The position numbers and the translations under genes were made by a program. The notes under the pieces are model-generated. The model searched no databases, was not told where the DNA came from, and saw only the letters and a list, made by a program, of their open reading frames with translations. A stretch of DNA of 14,003 nucleotides from the NCBI GenBank assembly GCA_964547995.1, contig CAZJRB010000155.1, positions 1 to 14,003 on the forward strand, in the 5' to 3' direction. Of this stretch, positions 6,869 through 14,003 are shown one piece after another (position 1 is the stretch's first letter; each line of letters opens with the position of its first letter). This DNA is from CAZJRB01 sp964547995 (GTDB taxonomy: Bacteria; Planctomycetota; Planctomycetia; Pirellulales; Thermoguttaceae).

Positions 6869-6897
6869 TTGACTCACCGACCGCCTGCGAGTATAAG
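6869..6897 (+). promoter_or_regulatory. Sigma-70-type promoter of the lipoprotein gene
   Basis: TTGACT (6869-6874) and TATAAG (6892-6897) are each one base from consensus with an ideal 17-nt spacer. Predicted start is about 6904, giving a short leader with GGGAGGAGA (6922-6930) directly before ATG 6933. This is the best-formed promoter in the window. Confidence 0.6.
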
Positions 6898-6932
6898 GTA
6901 CTTGGTTTTTCTTCCGGGAATGGGAGGAGACA

Positions 6933-7931
6933 ATGAGATATTCGTTAGCCGCATTTCTCCTTATCGGTTGTGTGGGAGCGTTAACGGTGGGCTGCGCAAG
7001 GACCGACCCTCCACCCTCCGCTTCGCCTGCCAGTGATCCACCGACCAGTCCGGCGGCGAGCCCGGTGCCTTCGACAGTGTCCACCGATCCGACTACTCCT
7101 CGCAAGATGATGTTGGGCCACTGGGAAGACATGGGCACGAAGAGCGTTGCTGACAATCCGGAGTACAGAAGCACGTCCGATGACAAGGGTTGCGCTCATC
7201 TCTACGTTTCCGATAGCGAGGCTTCGCGTATTGAACCAGGCGAAGAACCGATAAGGGTTAAGTACGAGGTTCTGGAAGAGAATGTCACTGAATCATGGTT
7301 GCAGATGCGTGTCACCATGGGGAACGGTACTCAAGTGACCTCGCGTGTTAGTTTCTCGCCTGACGGAAGGGAAATGTACGTCACTACTCGACAAGATCCC
7401 GCTCAAGGGCTCCCCCCGGACATGGCCTCAGCGGTCAGGACGCAGGTGGGCGACACGACCTCCATAACCACCTACAGACGAATTGGCGAGAAAACGAGTC
7501 CGAACGACAGGAATAGGGCAGCGCAGCGAGGCGGCGCGGACTCGATAGATGCCAAAGTGGTTGCTGAGGACCTGGATCGGATGCAGGGGAAATGGAGATT
7601 GGTCGCAATGGAGCACTCTGGGAAACCAGCCCCCGAAGACGAACTGAAGAAGATGTCAGTCGTCTTCAACGGCAATACGTTTACAGTGTTCGATCAGGGT
7701 CGCAAGGAGGAACTCAACTTCAAGATTGACCCAAGCACGAACCCGAAGCTGATCGATTTTTCACAAGGCGAAGGGGAGCCCGCCCTGGGCATCTACTCGG
7801 TCGAAGCCGATACGTTGAAGATGTGCTGGTTCAAGGGCGACGGGAAACGGCCTTCGGAGTTCAAGACAAACGAGAATGACGGCTATATGCTCGTGGTCTT
7901 GAAGAAAGGGAAGTCAAGGCAGCCCCCATGA
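6933..7931 (+). CDS. Lipoprotein with C-terminal TIGR03067-like domain
   Basis: A 332-residue predicted lipoprotein. A hydrophobic signal ends in a near-consensus lipobox, LTVGC with the acceptor cysteine at residue 21. A Pro/Ser/Ala linker follows (about 25-50, PPPSASPASDPPTSPAAS). Residues 57-180 form a beta-rich domain opening MLGHWEDMG. Residues 213-332 form a second domain opening MQGKWRLVAMEHSGKPAP, with VVFNGNTFTVF, IDPSTNPKLIDF, GIYSVEADTLKMCW and RPSEF; this succession is characteristic of TIGR03067, a domain of unknown function common in planctomycetes and probably lipocalin-like. Both domains open with an M-x-G-x-W pattern, so this may be an old duplication. The start is fixed by GGGAGGAGA (6922-6930). 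It has its own promoter and converges on the lyase-like gene, with repeat copy 2 between them. Confidence 0.9.
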   Translation: MRYSLAAFLLIGCVGALTVGCARTDPPPSASPASDPPTSPAASPVPSTVSTDPTTPRKMMLGHWEDMGTKSVADNPEYRSTSDDKGCAHLYVSDSEASRIEPGEEPIRVKYEVLEENVTESWLQMRVTMGNGTQVTSRVSFSPDGREMYVTTRQDPAQGLPPDMASAVRTQVGDTTSITTYRRIGEKTSPNDRNRAAQRGGADSIDAKVVAEDLDRMQGKWRLVAMEHSGKPAPEDELKKMSVVFNGNTFTVFDQGRKEELNFKIDPSTNPKLIDFSQGEGEPALGIYSVEADTLKMCWFKGDGKRPSEFKTNENDGYMLVVLKKGKSRQPP

Positions 7932-8360
7932 TTTTGTTAGCATTTGCGACGTACTGCACCAACACTGCCGCGTGCATCAACCATCGAGACCTTGCTTCCT
8001 TCACGACGAAAGATGAACAGGCAAGTCGTTCTGCAAGGGTGACGGCAAGAACTGGAGGGCATGGCCCTTTGCCGCTCGGCCAAATCAGCCTCGCGATAGC
8101 AGACGGTCAACATCCGACTCGGAGAAGCGGCAACCCACCCTTGTGGGGTGGGTTCTGGAGCACCTGAGGGGTCGCGAAAAGATCGGCGGCTAGCTCGCGA
8201 TTTCTCGATGGGAGGCTTGGGGCGACTGTTTTCCCGGCTGGCCCCCTCCACCGCCAGAAATCGCGAGCTTGGCTGCGGTTTTTTGGCGCTCGTGGCGAGC
8301 TACGGTCTCGGGGCGCTTCCCCGTCCTATGTGGTATCACGTCGTGCTTTCGTGCGTCCGC
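7932..8360. other. Gene-free convergent region, mostly repeat copy 2
   Basis: This is the space between the 3' ends of two convergent genes. Positions 8015-8318 are repeat copy 2. I see nothing recognisable at 7932-8014 or 8319-8360. The short open frames here follow the repeat and have counterparts in the same frames of copy 1; I do not consider them genes. Confidence 0.6.
8015..8318. repeat. ~300-bp structured repeat, copy 2
   Basis: Same-orientation copy of 140-439. Conserved elements are the perfect 14-bp inverted repeat AGCTCGCGATTTCT (8192-8205) with its complement (8256-8269), the inner GGGGC (8219-8223)/GCCCC (8241-8245) pair, and a second hairpin AACCCACCC-TTGTG-GGGTGGGTT (8132-8154), perfect over nine pairs here. 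Similarity starts near GAACaGGCAAG and ends sharply after GGGGCGCTT. Both copies lie past the 3' ends of genes. The 14-bp arms are unchanged between copies although the surroundings have diverged, which suggests the stem matters. Confidence 0.8.
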
Positions 8361-9395
8361 CTATTTCGAGGGAACCATCGGGCCAACATATGAGGTGGCC
8401 GCGACCACGTTGTCGTGCCACTTCCGATTTGCGCGTTTTGTGTTTTTGGCGATATAGAGGCCAAGCCCGAAGCGGTCAATCTTGAGGTCCTCGACGTTCC
8501 GTAATCGCAGATTGGGAAAGTCCGCGATGAGTTTGCCATCCACCCACAGGGCAATGCGACCGTCGCGTTTGCCGGGCATGTTCGCTTTGACCATATACTC
8601 GTAGCAGTACCAGCGATCGAGTTGAGGCGAGAAATCCTGCCTGGCGTTGAAGTGCTTACCGAAGGTGGCCGCCCCCGATCGGTTATGGGAGAAAGGGAGC
8701 ACTTTGCCTGAAGGGAAGAAGTGATCGCCCCACTTATCGCCTTGCTCCGGCCAGTAGACATACACGTTCATGTGGCCGGGAGCATTGCCGGTAGAGTTCT
8801 CGTTCTCGAAGTTGGCCAGGAACTTGTTGCGCCCATCGGCGCGTATCCCAGGAGTCGCGCGCCCCCGGTCGTAGTATTTGGATGAAATTGACCCGCCGTT
8901 GTGAACCGACCCACTGAGCACTGACCAGCCGCTGTCGAACTTAACGTACCAGCGCAGAAAGAGCACGTCCTGTGTTTCGGTGAGCAATTTAGCAACACCA
9001 GTGGCGAGTGGGACGTCCTGCTTGGGGATGGTCATCAGCAGGGATTTCCCCCCACCATATTTGTTGCTTTCGTCCTCGGTAATGCCGAGATTCGCTGCAT
9101 TCGTCAACACGTCCCATTTCTTCCGCAGGTCCGCGACAGATGAACATTGCTCGAAATCGTCGGCGAACAACACTCCGGGGGCTTGGTTGATGCCTTTGTC
9201 GCCGGGATACTTCGCGGCGATGCCGGCGTTGCCTTCGGGCAGTTTCTCGTGCTTTTCGGTGGACGAGTCGGCGCCAGAAGCGAACGAGGGCATCGCAACG
9301 AGAATCGCAATCAGCGCCACCACCACAAACAACGACGCCAGTCGATACTGATACCACCGTAGCCTCGGTTTCGGTGCTTTCTCAGCTTCCCCCAT
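8361..9395 (-). CDS. Membrane-anchored concanavalin A-like / polysaccharide-lyase-like protein
   Basis: A 344-residue protein. Its N-terminus, PRLRWYQYRLASLFVVV then ALIAILVAM, is a charged/aromatic stretch before a single hydrophobic helix (about residues 18-36), a form I associate with planctomycete exported proteins. The rest is a beta-rich jelly-roll type domain: LFADDFEQ, LFLRWYVKFDSGW, GDHFFPSGKVLPFSHN, DRWYCYEYMVKANMPGKRDG, RIALWVDGKLIADFPNLRLR, IDRFGLGLYI. This succession (DDFE opening, RWYVKF, ALWVDGKLIADF) fits LamG/concanavalin A-like folds and polysaccharide-lyase-like proteins. Carbohydrate binding or cleavage outside the cytoplasm is inferred; I cannot point to catalytic residues. 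The start has no strong ribosome site. It lies 43 bp after the BPL_N-like gene, separated by the attC-like hairpin, and may be co-transcribed with it. Confidence 0.85.
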   Translation of the reverse strand: MGEAEKAPKPRLRWYQYRLASLFVVVALIAILVAMPSFASGADSSTEKHEKLPEGNAGIAAKYPGDKGINQAPGVLFADDFEQCSSVADLRKKWDVLTNAANLGITEDESNKYGGGKSLLMTIPKQDVPLATGVAKLLTETQDVLFLRWYVKFDSGWSVLSGSVHNGGSISSKYYDRGRATPGIRADGRNKFLANFENENSTGNAPGHMNVYVYWPEQGDKWGDHFFPSGKVLPFSHNRSGAATFGKHFNARQDFSPQLDRWYCYEYMVKANMPGKRDGRIALWVDGKLIADFPNLRLRNVEDLKIDRFGLGLYIAKNTKRANRKWHDNVVAATSYVGPMVPSK

Positions 9396-9420
9396 AATCG
9401 CACCGTATTGTGAAGAGTCT

Positions 9421-9484
9421 TGGGGCGAACGACCTGCGTCAGCGACGCGGCTTACCCGCGTCCGACTGCACGCTATTGTTATGC
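9421..9484 (-). repeat. attC-like imperfect hairpin between two genes
   Basis: On the minus strand GCATAACAATA opens the element and GGTCGTTCGCC closes it. Between them GCGT-G-CAG-TCG-GACGCGG folds on CCGCGTC-G-CTG-ACGC around the loop GTAAG: seven perfect inner pairs, then three, then four, with unpaired bases on one arm. Outer AAC/GTT triplets, an imperfect stem and extrahelical bases are features of integron attC sites, and similar TAACAAT...CGTTCGCC elements are, from memory, dispersed in planctomycete genomes. The outer boxes do not match the classical RYYYAAC/GTTRRRY, so a dispersed palindromic repeat or a terminator are alternatives. Confidence 0.4.
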
Positions 9485-10287
9485 GTCGAAGTCTCTAAGT
9501 CCAACGTCGTCTTCGCCCTTTTCGTAATTTGTCGTTTCCTCGCGGCCAGCCAACCGATGGCTGCCGGAATCAAGTGATCCAGACCTTCAGTCAGTTCCGG
9601 ATGCGGACTGAAGCAAAACACGCGACCGCGTCCAAACTCGCAACGAACTACAGCGGACGTTCTGGCCATCACTCCACGGGGCGCGCCGTTCTCTGCGATT
9701 TCTGTCGCGTAAATCGCCAGACTTTCGTAGTCCGGAACCTCAGGATCATCCCATTCTCGCCGGGCCAGCAGCGGACCCTGCGCATAATGGATCGCCATCT
9801 CATCGCCCTTCCAGCCAAAGAAATCCGATCCCTCCGGAGAAAGCCGGAGTTTCACCGTTCCCTTTCCCCGTGCCCAATGCCGCCGATCCACGACTTTTGC
9901 GTCGATCAAACCTAGTGACCACGAATAATCATTGGTCGCCAGATACGCTCCCCCACAGACGCCAAGATAACCACCGCCCTCGCGAACGAATTTCCGGACA
10001 GCCACACGACCGCTCTCCCCGAGCGCTTTACCCTGGCCACTGCCACTTCCGCCGGGATGAACCAGCACATCCACATCTGACAACTTGCCGCCTCGAATTT
10101 CCTCCGCCGTGATCCGGAAGACTCGAAACCTCTTGTCCCCTGCCGCTATCAAAGCGGCGATCAACTGCTCCGAACTTGGACCGACACCTGATCCCCGAAA
10201 GACCGCCACCTGAAGCGGCGCGTCGTTTCCCGAAGCGACCACCGGGCTGATTAGAAACAAAATGAAGACGCGAAAGCACATCGACAT
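9439..10287 (-). CDS. Secreted BPL_N / class I glutamine-amidotransferase-like protein
   Basis: A 282-residue protein with a signal peptide (residues 1-20, FILFLISPVVASG). The mature part has the fold of class I glutamine-amidotransferase-like proteins of the BPL_N type (N-terminal domain related to that of eukaryotic biotin-protein ligase): LQVAVFRGSGVGPSS, VDVLVHPGGSGSGQG, the nucleophile elbow GGYLGVCGGAYLA with Cys111, and FCFSPHPEL with His229 and Glu231. All three triad-like residues are present, so an enzymatic role is possible, but the substrate is unknown. The last 15-20 residues (THNNSVQSDAGKPRR) lie beyond the domain and are encoded by the attC-like hairpin, whose arm supplies the stop codon. 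A GGTGA ribosome site precedes the ATG. Its own promoter candidate is at 10324-10352. Confidence 0.88.
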   Translation of the reverse strand: MSMCFRVFILFLISPVVASGNDAPLQVAVFRGSGVGPSSEQLIAALIAAGDKRFRVFRITAEEIRGGKLSDVDVLVHPGGSGSGQGKALGESGRVAVRKFVREGGGYLGVCGGAYLATNDYSWSLGLIDAKVVDRRHWARGKGTVKLRLSPEGSDFFGWKGDEMAIHYAQGPLLARREWDDPEVPDYESLAIYATEIAENGAPRGVMARTSAVVRCEFGRGRVFCFSPHPELTEGLDHLIPAAIGWLAARKRQITKRAKTTLDLETSTHNNSVQSDAGKPRR

Positions 10288-10323
10288 GTCACCGATGATA
10301 GGATGATGTAGACTCCTAATCCC

Positions 10324-10352
10324 AGTGTAGGCTCCGCATATCTGCCTGCCAA
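10324..10352 (-). promoter_or_regulatory. Candidate promoter for the BPL_N-like gene
   Basis: On the minus strand TTGGCA (10352-10347, one base off consensus) and TACACT (10329-10324, two off) are 17 nt apart. Predicted start is near 10317, about 30 nt before the ATG at 10287. It lies just past the stop codon of the preceding gene (10363), suggesting separate control. Confidence 0.5.
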
Positions 10353-10362
10353 GGCTGAGACC

Positions 10363-11397
10363 CTATTTCTTCTGTATCGGATGCAACATTTTTCGATTTC
10401 TCGTGTCCTCGATGATTTCCTTGGCCGCTTTCGGGTTCGGAAGAAGTTCTGGTGCTGGATAGGAAGGGATGCCGAGAACAACGATGAGCGTATCAGGTTT
10501 CGTGCATTGCAGGTAGAACGGATCGGGCATCTGGCCAGAAACGGACACAAGCACCGGCGTCTTGGCAGCAAGGCGTTTCAACGCCTCGTCACTACCAAGT
10601 CTCCTGCCCTGCAAATCGAGAACTCGGTTCTGAGAGTTGTCGCTCAACTGGGTTAAGGCCCGCCCTCCCTTGTGGTGTTCCTGGTATCCCATGGGAAGTT
10701 CGAGGACTACTTCTTGAACCGTTACCTTGAATTTCGGCCACTCCCTTTTCACGCGAAACACGCCGACGCCCTCCCACGTCACTTTCGGAACGCTGAGCCT
10801 AACGGACCATTTGCCGCCAGGCTGAGACTTGGTAGCTATAGCTGTACCTATCACAGGCGGCACGTCCTTTGGCAATGCACCGCTTTCCTCGTTGACGCAT
10901 TCCCTGGCCCCTTTGAATTTCGTTTGCGTGACAAGCTGTTGGGCTTGAGCGAGGGTGACAGGGCCAATTCCATCCTCTGGCTTCCTGAACTTGAAGGAAT
11001 AGGCATTCTTTACCATGTTGACGCCGTTCTCCCTGTAAATTCGCAACATGAGCCACCCGCAGTAACTTCCTTGGCCGTGCAGCCCTTGGCTTAGCCTGAT
11101 CTCGTCCTTGGGTTTTCCCCATTGGTCGTGCCCCTGGGAGAACACAAAGTACCTCTGGCCCTTCTCCGGTTTGCCCAATGCAGTATCGACTTTGAAGGAC
11201 AGGGTGTCGGTGTCCAAGTCGCCCCGCAACTTGGATTGCACCTTGAGCGACACGGTCTTGCCGTCGAATGCCGAGACATCCGCAATGCAGACGAACTTCG
11301 CACGAACAAGAAGTTCATCCAATGGGTATGCGGGTGCGCCCAACAGTGGTGCGGCAAACAAGCAGGACAACGCAAATGCAAACACGATTCTCTTCAT
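10363..11397 (-). CDS. Secreted two-domain protein of unknown function
   Basis: A 344-residue protein with a signal peptide (residues 1-20, IVFAFALSCLFAAPLLGA). GGAGA lies seven bases before the ATG. Residues 25-160 hold a beta-rich domain (FVCIADVSAFDGKTVSLKV then QSKLRGDLDTDTLSFKV, followed by GQRYFVFSQGHDQWGK) of the kind seen in exported proteins that carry an OB/NTR-like fold. Residues 180-330 hold a second beta domain ending NRVLDLQGRRLGSDEALKRL, TPVLVSVSGQMPDPFYLQC, KPDTLIVVLG; the V-x-DLQGR...VLVSVSG...DPFYL pattern recalls repeated planctomycete secreted-protein segments. No catalytic motif is visible. It is the last gene of an apparent operon, 24 bp after the 808-residue protein. 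Confidence 0.83.
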   Translation of the reverse strand: MKRIVFAFALSCLFAAPLLGAPAYPLDELLVRAKFVCIADVSAFDGKTVSLKVQSKLRGDLDTDTLSFKVDTALGKPEKGQRYFVFSQGHDQWGKPKDEIRLSQGLHGQGSYCGWLMLRIYRENGVNMVKNAYSFKFRKPEDGIGPVTLAQAQQLVTQTKFKGARECVNEESGALPKDVPPVIGTAIATKSQPGGKWSVRLSVPKVTWEGVGVFRVKREWPKFKVTVQEVVLELPMGYQEHHKGGRALTQLSDNSQNRVLDLQGRRLGSDEALKRLAAKTPVLVSVSGQMPDPFYLQCTKPDTLIVVLGIPSYPAPELLPNPKAAKEIIEDTRNRKMLHPIQKK

Positions 11398-11421
11398 CTT
11401 CTTGTCTCCGATGGGTAAGCG

Positions 11422-13848
11422 TCACCGGGTCGGTGATGACTCTGTGCCCGCAGTTGGCCTATCAATTCCGCGTATCTTCAAAGAAACGACACCCGACTCC
11501 AAACGACCAGTCAGGCTGGCATACGTTTCCTCTAGCACCTTCTTGCGCCAGGCTTCGTTATCGAAGGGAGGGGCAGCGGGCATGTGGGGATTGACCCTTG
11601 CGTAAAGCCGGTAATCGCCGGAGCCAAGAGGCGGAACAAAGGTCGTTGTATACAATAGGGTTATCTTTCCGGGTCGCAACTCCATCGGAAACGGTGGCAG
11701 CGGATTGTGTGGGTCCGGTCGCCCGTGGGCATGCGGAGGAATCACGCACCCCTTATCTGCACCTGTTTTATCGAAAATGATGAATACGGGATGCTGAGGA
11801 CCCGCACCGTAGTCCCCCCACGCGATCTTGAGAGGACGCTTGGTGATGTTCTCTGCTGCCACGACGAAGGTGTACAAGTCCATGCCGGCACCCGGGACTC
11901 TCTCCGCGCGGAGTCCGAGGCGGACACCGCCGTGTGGATGGCCCCAGACAAACTTGGGTGGCTGGCTGCCAACAGTGCCTGACTTGCCGTCCTCTGCCGG
12001 ATCTGCGACCGTATCACCAGCGAAGTCGCGTGGAGTGCTCTCCAACGCTTGACCGGCGCCAGTCGTTGGCGTTGTTGCCCCGAGGTTCTGATCGGAGATC
12101 ATTTCGATCAGAGCTATCCATTCCCTGGTTGGCCGGAGGGGATCATTTGGTGAGAATCCGCCGCGAGGGTTGATCTCCGTCGTGAGTGAGTCCGTACCCC
12201 AGGTCACACAAAGGCGCTCCAAGTATCCGTCTTCCCCCCCAAGTCCCTTGGGATCGTTGTAGCGAGGTGGAGGCTCACTACCTATCCACGCTGATGTCAA
12301 CTCGCGAATCTTGTCAACGTGAGCAGACGACAGGTCTTTCCAATCCACGGTCCTCATCAGGCGAGTGATTCCCTTCTTGTCGTGGGGAAGCATCGGTTCG
12401 GGTGCCTGAGCCCGCTTGCGTAATCTACGGAGTCGTTTGCTGTTGAGGTCCACTTCTACTACATGAAGCGAGGTCGATGTGAACCCAGCACCCGGGCTCG
12501 TGCCGGACCAGCACAGGTACTGTAGAACAAAGGCTGGTTGGCTATGTCCGATTGCATCCTTCCCGTTGCGAAGCATCGGCGCGATTGACACCTCTACCCG
12601 ATTGGATGGGGATATTTGCACTTTGTCCTTGACAGGGCCCGCTGGCACCCAAAGCCTCTCGTAGAGCCCATCGCGGACGACAACGTCCTTTTCTCGCCTC
12701 GCAGGAAGATACGTAAAGGGAAAATGGAACGCATACTTTCCTTCGATCATTTTGACGTGATAGTATTTTAACACGTCGGGAACGATAAAGACTTTGCCTT
12801 CTCCAGGCGCCAAGGCCCAGACGGGTTCCATCAGAACACGTTCTCCGTCTTGCTCAACGTAATGTTCTGGTGGGGGTGGAGGAGGATCAGGAATGGGACC
12901 TACGGGGACTTCCTTCCCTTGGGTGTTTACGAGGGTTATGCCGAGTGCTTCCATTGCCGGCACATAGAGCGTCTCCGTTCCCGAATTGGCCAGCGCAACA
13001 GCTAGTTTCACCGGCTCACCCTTGCGAAACTCCGACTTGAACGTGTTGATTGCCATCGCGACCTTCGTTTCAACACTCTTGCCCTTGGATTCGCGGAGGT
13101 TGCAGCGCTCGCGGCTAAAGTTCTCCGTCAGGACCTTCCGTCCGTCGATGCGGAGTTGCCGCAGGATGTGATCGCTGTCCACCCACGCCTCCGCTACCGT
13201 TCGTCCGTCGCGAGCGTAGGCGAACTTATGCAGTTTGGTGGGCTTCCCGTGCAAGTTGATTTCATCCAGGCCCTGGTAGGCAATGGTGGCCGCGCCCTTG
13301 AGGTTCAACTCCGACACCTCCATGACGTGCCCAACGGAGACGGTGGCTCCCGCCGCACGCGGCAGGAGCGTGAAAACCCGGAACATCGCCACATCGGTCA
13401 GCGTATCGGCAGGAAAATCAATCGTGCGCGTCCCGCCTTCGTCAGCGCGGACGGTTGCCTTGTCCTTTCCGACCTCGACGGTAAACGTGCCGACTTCATC
13501 GTCACCCTCTCCCTTGGATTGGATCGAAGTCGGTCGAAGAAGATTGTCGCGCCGGCAGTCGAGTTTCAATTCCACCTTGATCTTGCGGTCCCGCCAGTCA
13601 ACCTCCCAGCGATCGTCAATCTCCACTCGATCGTCGCGCATATCGGTGCGCATCGTCACGGTGCCGAGCACGGTTTGCTCGCCGCCGCGTTCCACCTGGT
13701 AGAGGAACTCCCGCGAGCCCCATCGCCTGAGCCTGTCGATGTCAAGATCAGCCTCTTGAAGAGCAGTTCCTTCGGCGCGTGCCCATGCTGCAACTAAGGC
13801 AACCGCTAGGCAACCGAATATAGATAGAGTCCTAGTGAAACCGTTCAT
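11422..13848 (-). CDS. Large secreted multidomain protein of unknown function
   Basis: An 808-residue protein with a signal peptide (residues 1-25, cleavage likely after ARA). Domain 1 (about 35-245) is a long beta sheet of paired strands (VLGTVTMRTDMRDDRVEIDD, then KIKVELKLDCRRDNLLRPTS and TFTVEVGKDKATVRA) with a periodicity like DUF3108/LolA-type barrels. Domain 2 (about 262-430) looks Ig-like or proteinase-inhibitor-like (FRKGEPVKLAVALANSGTET) and is interrupted by a six-proline run at 322-327. Residues 430-610 are a mixed region with WIALIEMISDQNLG. Domain 3 (about 625-795) is another beta domain (GGVRLGLRAERVPGAGMDLY). AGGAA lies nine bases before the ATG. It lies 14 bp after the truncated gene at the window edge and 24 bp before the next gene. 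I do not recognise a family for the whole protein. Confidence 0.84.
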   Translation of the reverse strand: MNGFTRTLSIFGCLAVALVAAWARAEGTALQEADLDIDRLRRWGSREFLYQVERGGEQTVLGTVTMRTDMRDDRVEIDDRWEVDWRDRKIKVELKLDCRRDNLLRPTSIQSKGEGDDEVGTFTVEVGKDKATVRADEGGTRTIDFPADTLTDVAMFRVFTLLPRAAGATVSVGHVMEVSELNLKGAATIAYQGLDEINLHGKPTKLHKFAYARDGRTVAEAWVDSDHILRQLRIDGRKVLTENFSRERCNLRESKGKSVETKVAMAINTFKSEFRKGEPVKLAVALANSGTETLYVPAMEALGITLVNTQGKEVPVGPIPDPPPPPPEHYVEQDGERVLMEPVWALAPGEGKVFIVPDVLKYYHVKMIEGKYAFHFPFTYLPARREKDVVVRDGLYERLWVPAGPVKDKVQISPSNRVEVSIAPMLRNGKDAIGHSQPAFVLQYLCWSGTSPGAGFTSTSLHVVEVDLNSKRLRRLRKRAQAPEPMLPHDKKGITRLMRTVDWKDLSSAHVDKIRELTSAWIGSEPPPRYNDPKGLGGEDGYLERLCVTWGTDSLTTEINPRGGFSPNDPLRPTREWIALIEMISDQNLGATTPTTGAGQALESTPRDFAGDTVADPAEDGKSGTVGSQPPKFVWGHPHGGVRLGLRAERVPGAGMDLYTFVVAAENITKRPLKIAWGDYGAGPQHPVFIIFDKTGADKGCVIPPHAHGRPDPHNPLPPFPMELRPGKITLLYTTTFVPPLGSGDYRLYARVNPHMPAAPPFDNEAWRKKVLEETYASLTGRLESGVVSLKIRGIDRPTAGTESSPTR

Positions 13849-13862
13849 TCCTGCGTTTCCTA

Positions 13863-14003
13863 TCAGTCAATTTCAACGATGTAGCACCTGCCCTCTACGA
13901 ACACCATTTCCTCGATCTTGATCGTGACCTCGACGCGGTTGGCGTGCGCCAAGGTGACGAAGGAGTTCTTCATCACGCGGGCGTCGGGGGCGTAGAAGTC
14001 GGA
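13863..14003 (-). CDS. C-terminal part of a gene cut by the window edge
   Basis: The last 46 codons of a minus-strand gene end in TGA at 13863-13865. The frame reads SDFYAPDARVMKNSFV, then TLAHANRVEVTIKIEEMVFV and EGRCYIVEID. The alternating beta-strand pattern EVTIKIEEMVFVEGRCYIVE suggests the end of a beta domain. It is only 14 bp upstream of the 808-residue secreted protein, so it is the nearest upstream member of that operon. Function cannot be judged from this piece. Confidence 0.7.
   Translation of the reverse strand, partial: SDFYAPDARVMKNSFVTLAHANRVEVTIKIEEMVFVEGRCYIVEID

Larger units (their letters stand above)
6376..6932. other. Gene-poor region between divergent genes
   Basis: This is the upstream region of the LRR gene (minus) and the lipoprotein gene (plus). 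It holds a promoter candidate for each and a hairpin CGGACA/TGTCCG (6768-6786). From about 6830 to 6743 the minus strand reads RDWEVTVKDGEPDILGV, then RNRARALH and a stop, with coding-like codon use but no convincing start; it may be a degraded gene end. Otherwise I see nothing in it. Confidence 0.5.

Noticed and set aside
8989..9357. Minus-strand open frames of 120-140 codons inside the lyase-like gene
   Set aside because: They are alternative frames of the well-supported lyase-like gene without ribosome sites or recognisable domains.
13156..13797. Plus-strand open frame of 213 codons
   Set aside because: It is the antisense shadow of the 808-residue secreted protein; the minus-strand product has a signal peptide and coherent beta domains.

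Overview
The window looks like chromosomal DNA of a planctomycete. Several families typical of that phylum are present: a C-terminal domain that reads like TIGR03067, a 24-residue leucine-rich-repeat array on a membrane-anchored protein, an Arg/Trp-rich N-terminus just before a transmembrane helix (RLRWYQYRLASLFVVV), and several large exported proteins of unknown function. GC content looks moderately high. Shine-Dalgarno sites are uneven, clear for some genes and absent for others. There are no rRNA, tRNA or CRISPR features. The assignment is by family resemblance only.

Layout from left to right. Positions 1-662 hold no gene. They contain a tandem short-repeat block resembling a transposon (IS21-like) end, then copy 1 of a ~300-bp structured repeat, then two strong hairpins. 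Positions 663-1867 (minus) are a two-gene unit: a membrane-anchored protein with faint DUF4241-like features followed by an ankyrin-repeat protein. Positions 2094-2723 (plus) are an uncharacterised Cys-cluster protein with its own promoter. Positions 2834-4261 (plus) are a large secreted protein of unknown function. It converges on an LRR membrane protein (4453-6375, minus), and the space between them holds what looks like a broken gene fragment. A gene-poor stretch with two divergent promoter candidates leads to a lipoprotein ending in a TIGR03067-like domain (6933-7931, plus). Copy 2 of the ~300-bp repeat lies at 8015-8318, between the convergent 3' ends of the lipoprotein gene and the next gene.

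The right third is all minus strand. A truncated gene at the window edge (13863-14003), an 808-residue secreted multidomain protein (11422-13848) and a 344-residue secreted protein (10363-11397) are spaced 14-24 bp apart and look like one operon. Next, behind its own promoter candidate, comes a secreted BPL_N/class I glutamine-amidotransferase-like protein (9439-10287), then a membrane-anchored concanavalin A-like/polysaccharide-lyase-like protein (8361-9395). An imperfect hairpin resembling an integron attC site sits between those two, and the BPL_N-like reading frame runs into it.

Most proteins here carry a signal peptide, lipobox or single N-terminal membrane helix, so the region mainly encodes cell-envelope or exported proteins of unknown role. 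The non-coding structure is at least as interesting as the genes: the duplicated repeat with perfect long inverted arms, the attC-like element, and the transposon-end-like block. I do not see a complete, self-evident new defence or metabolic system.
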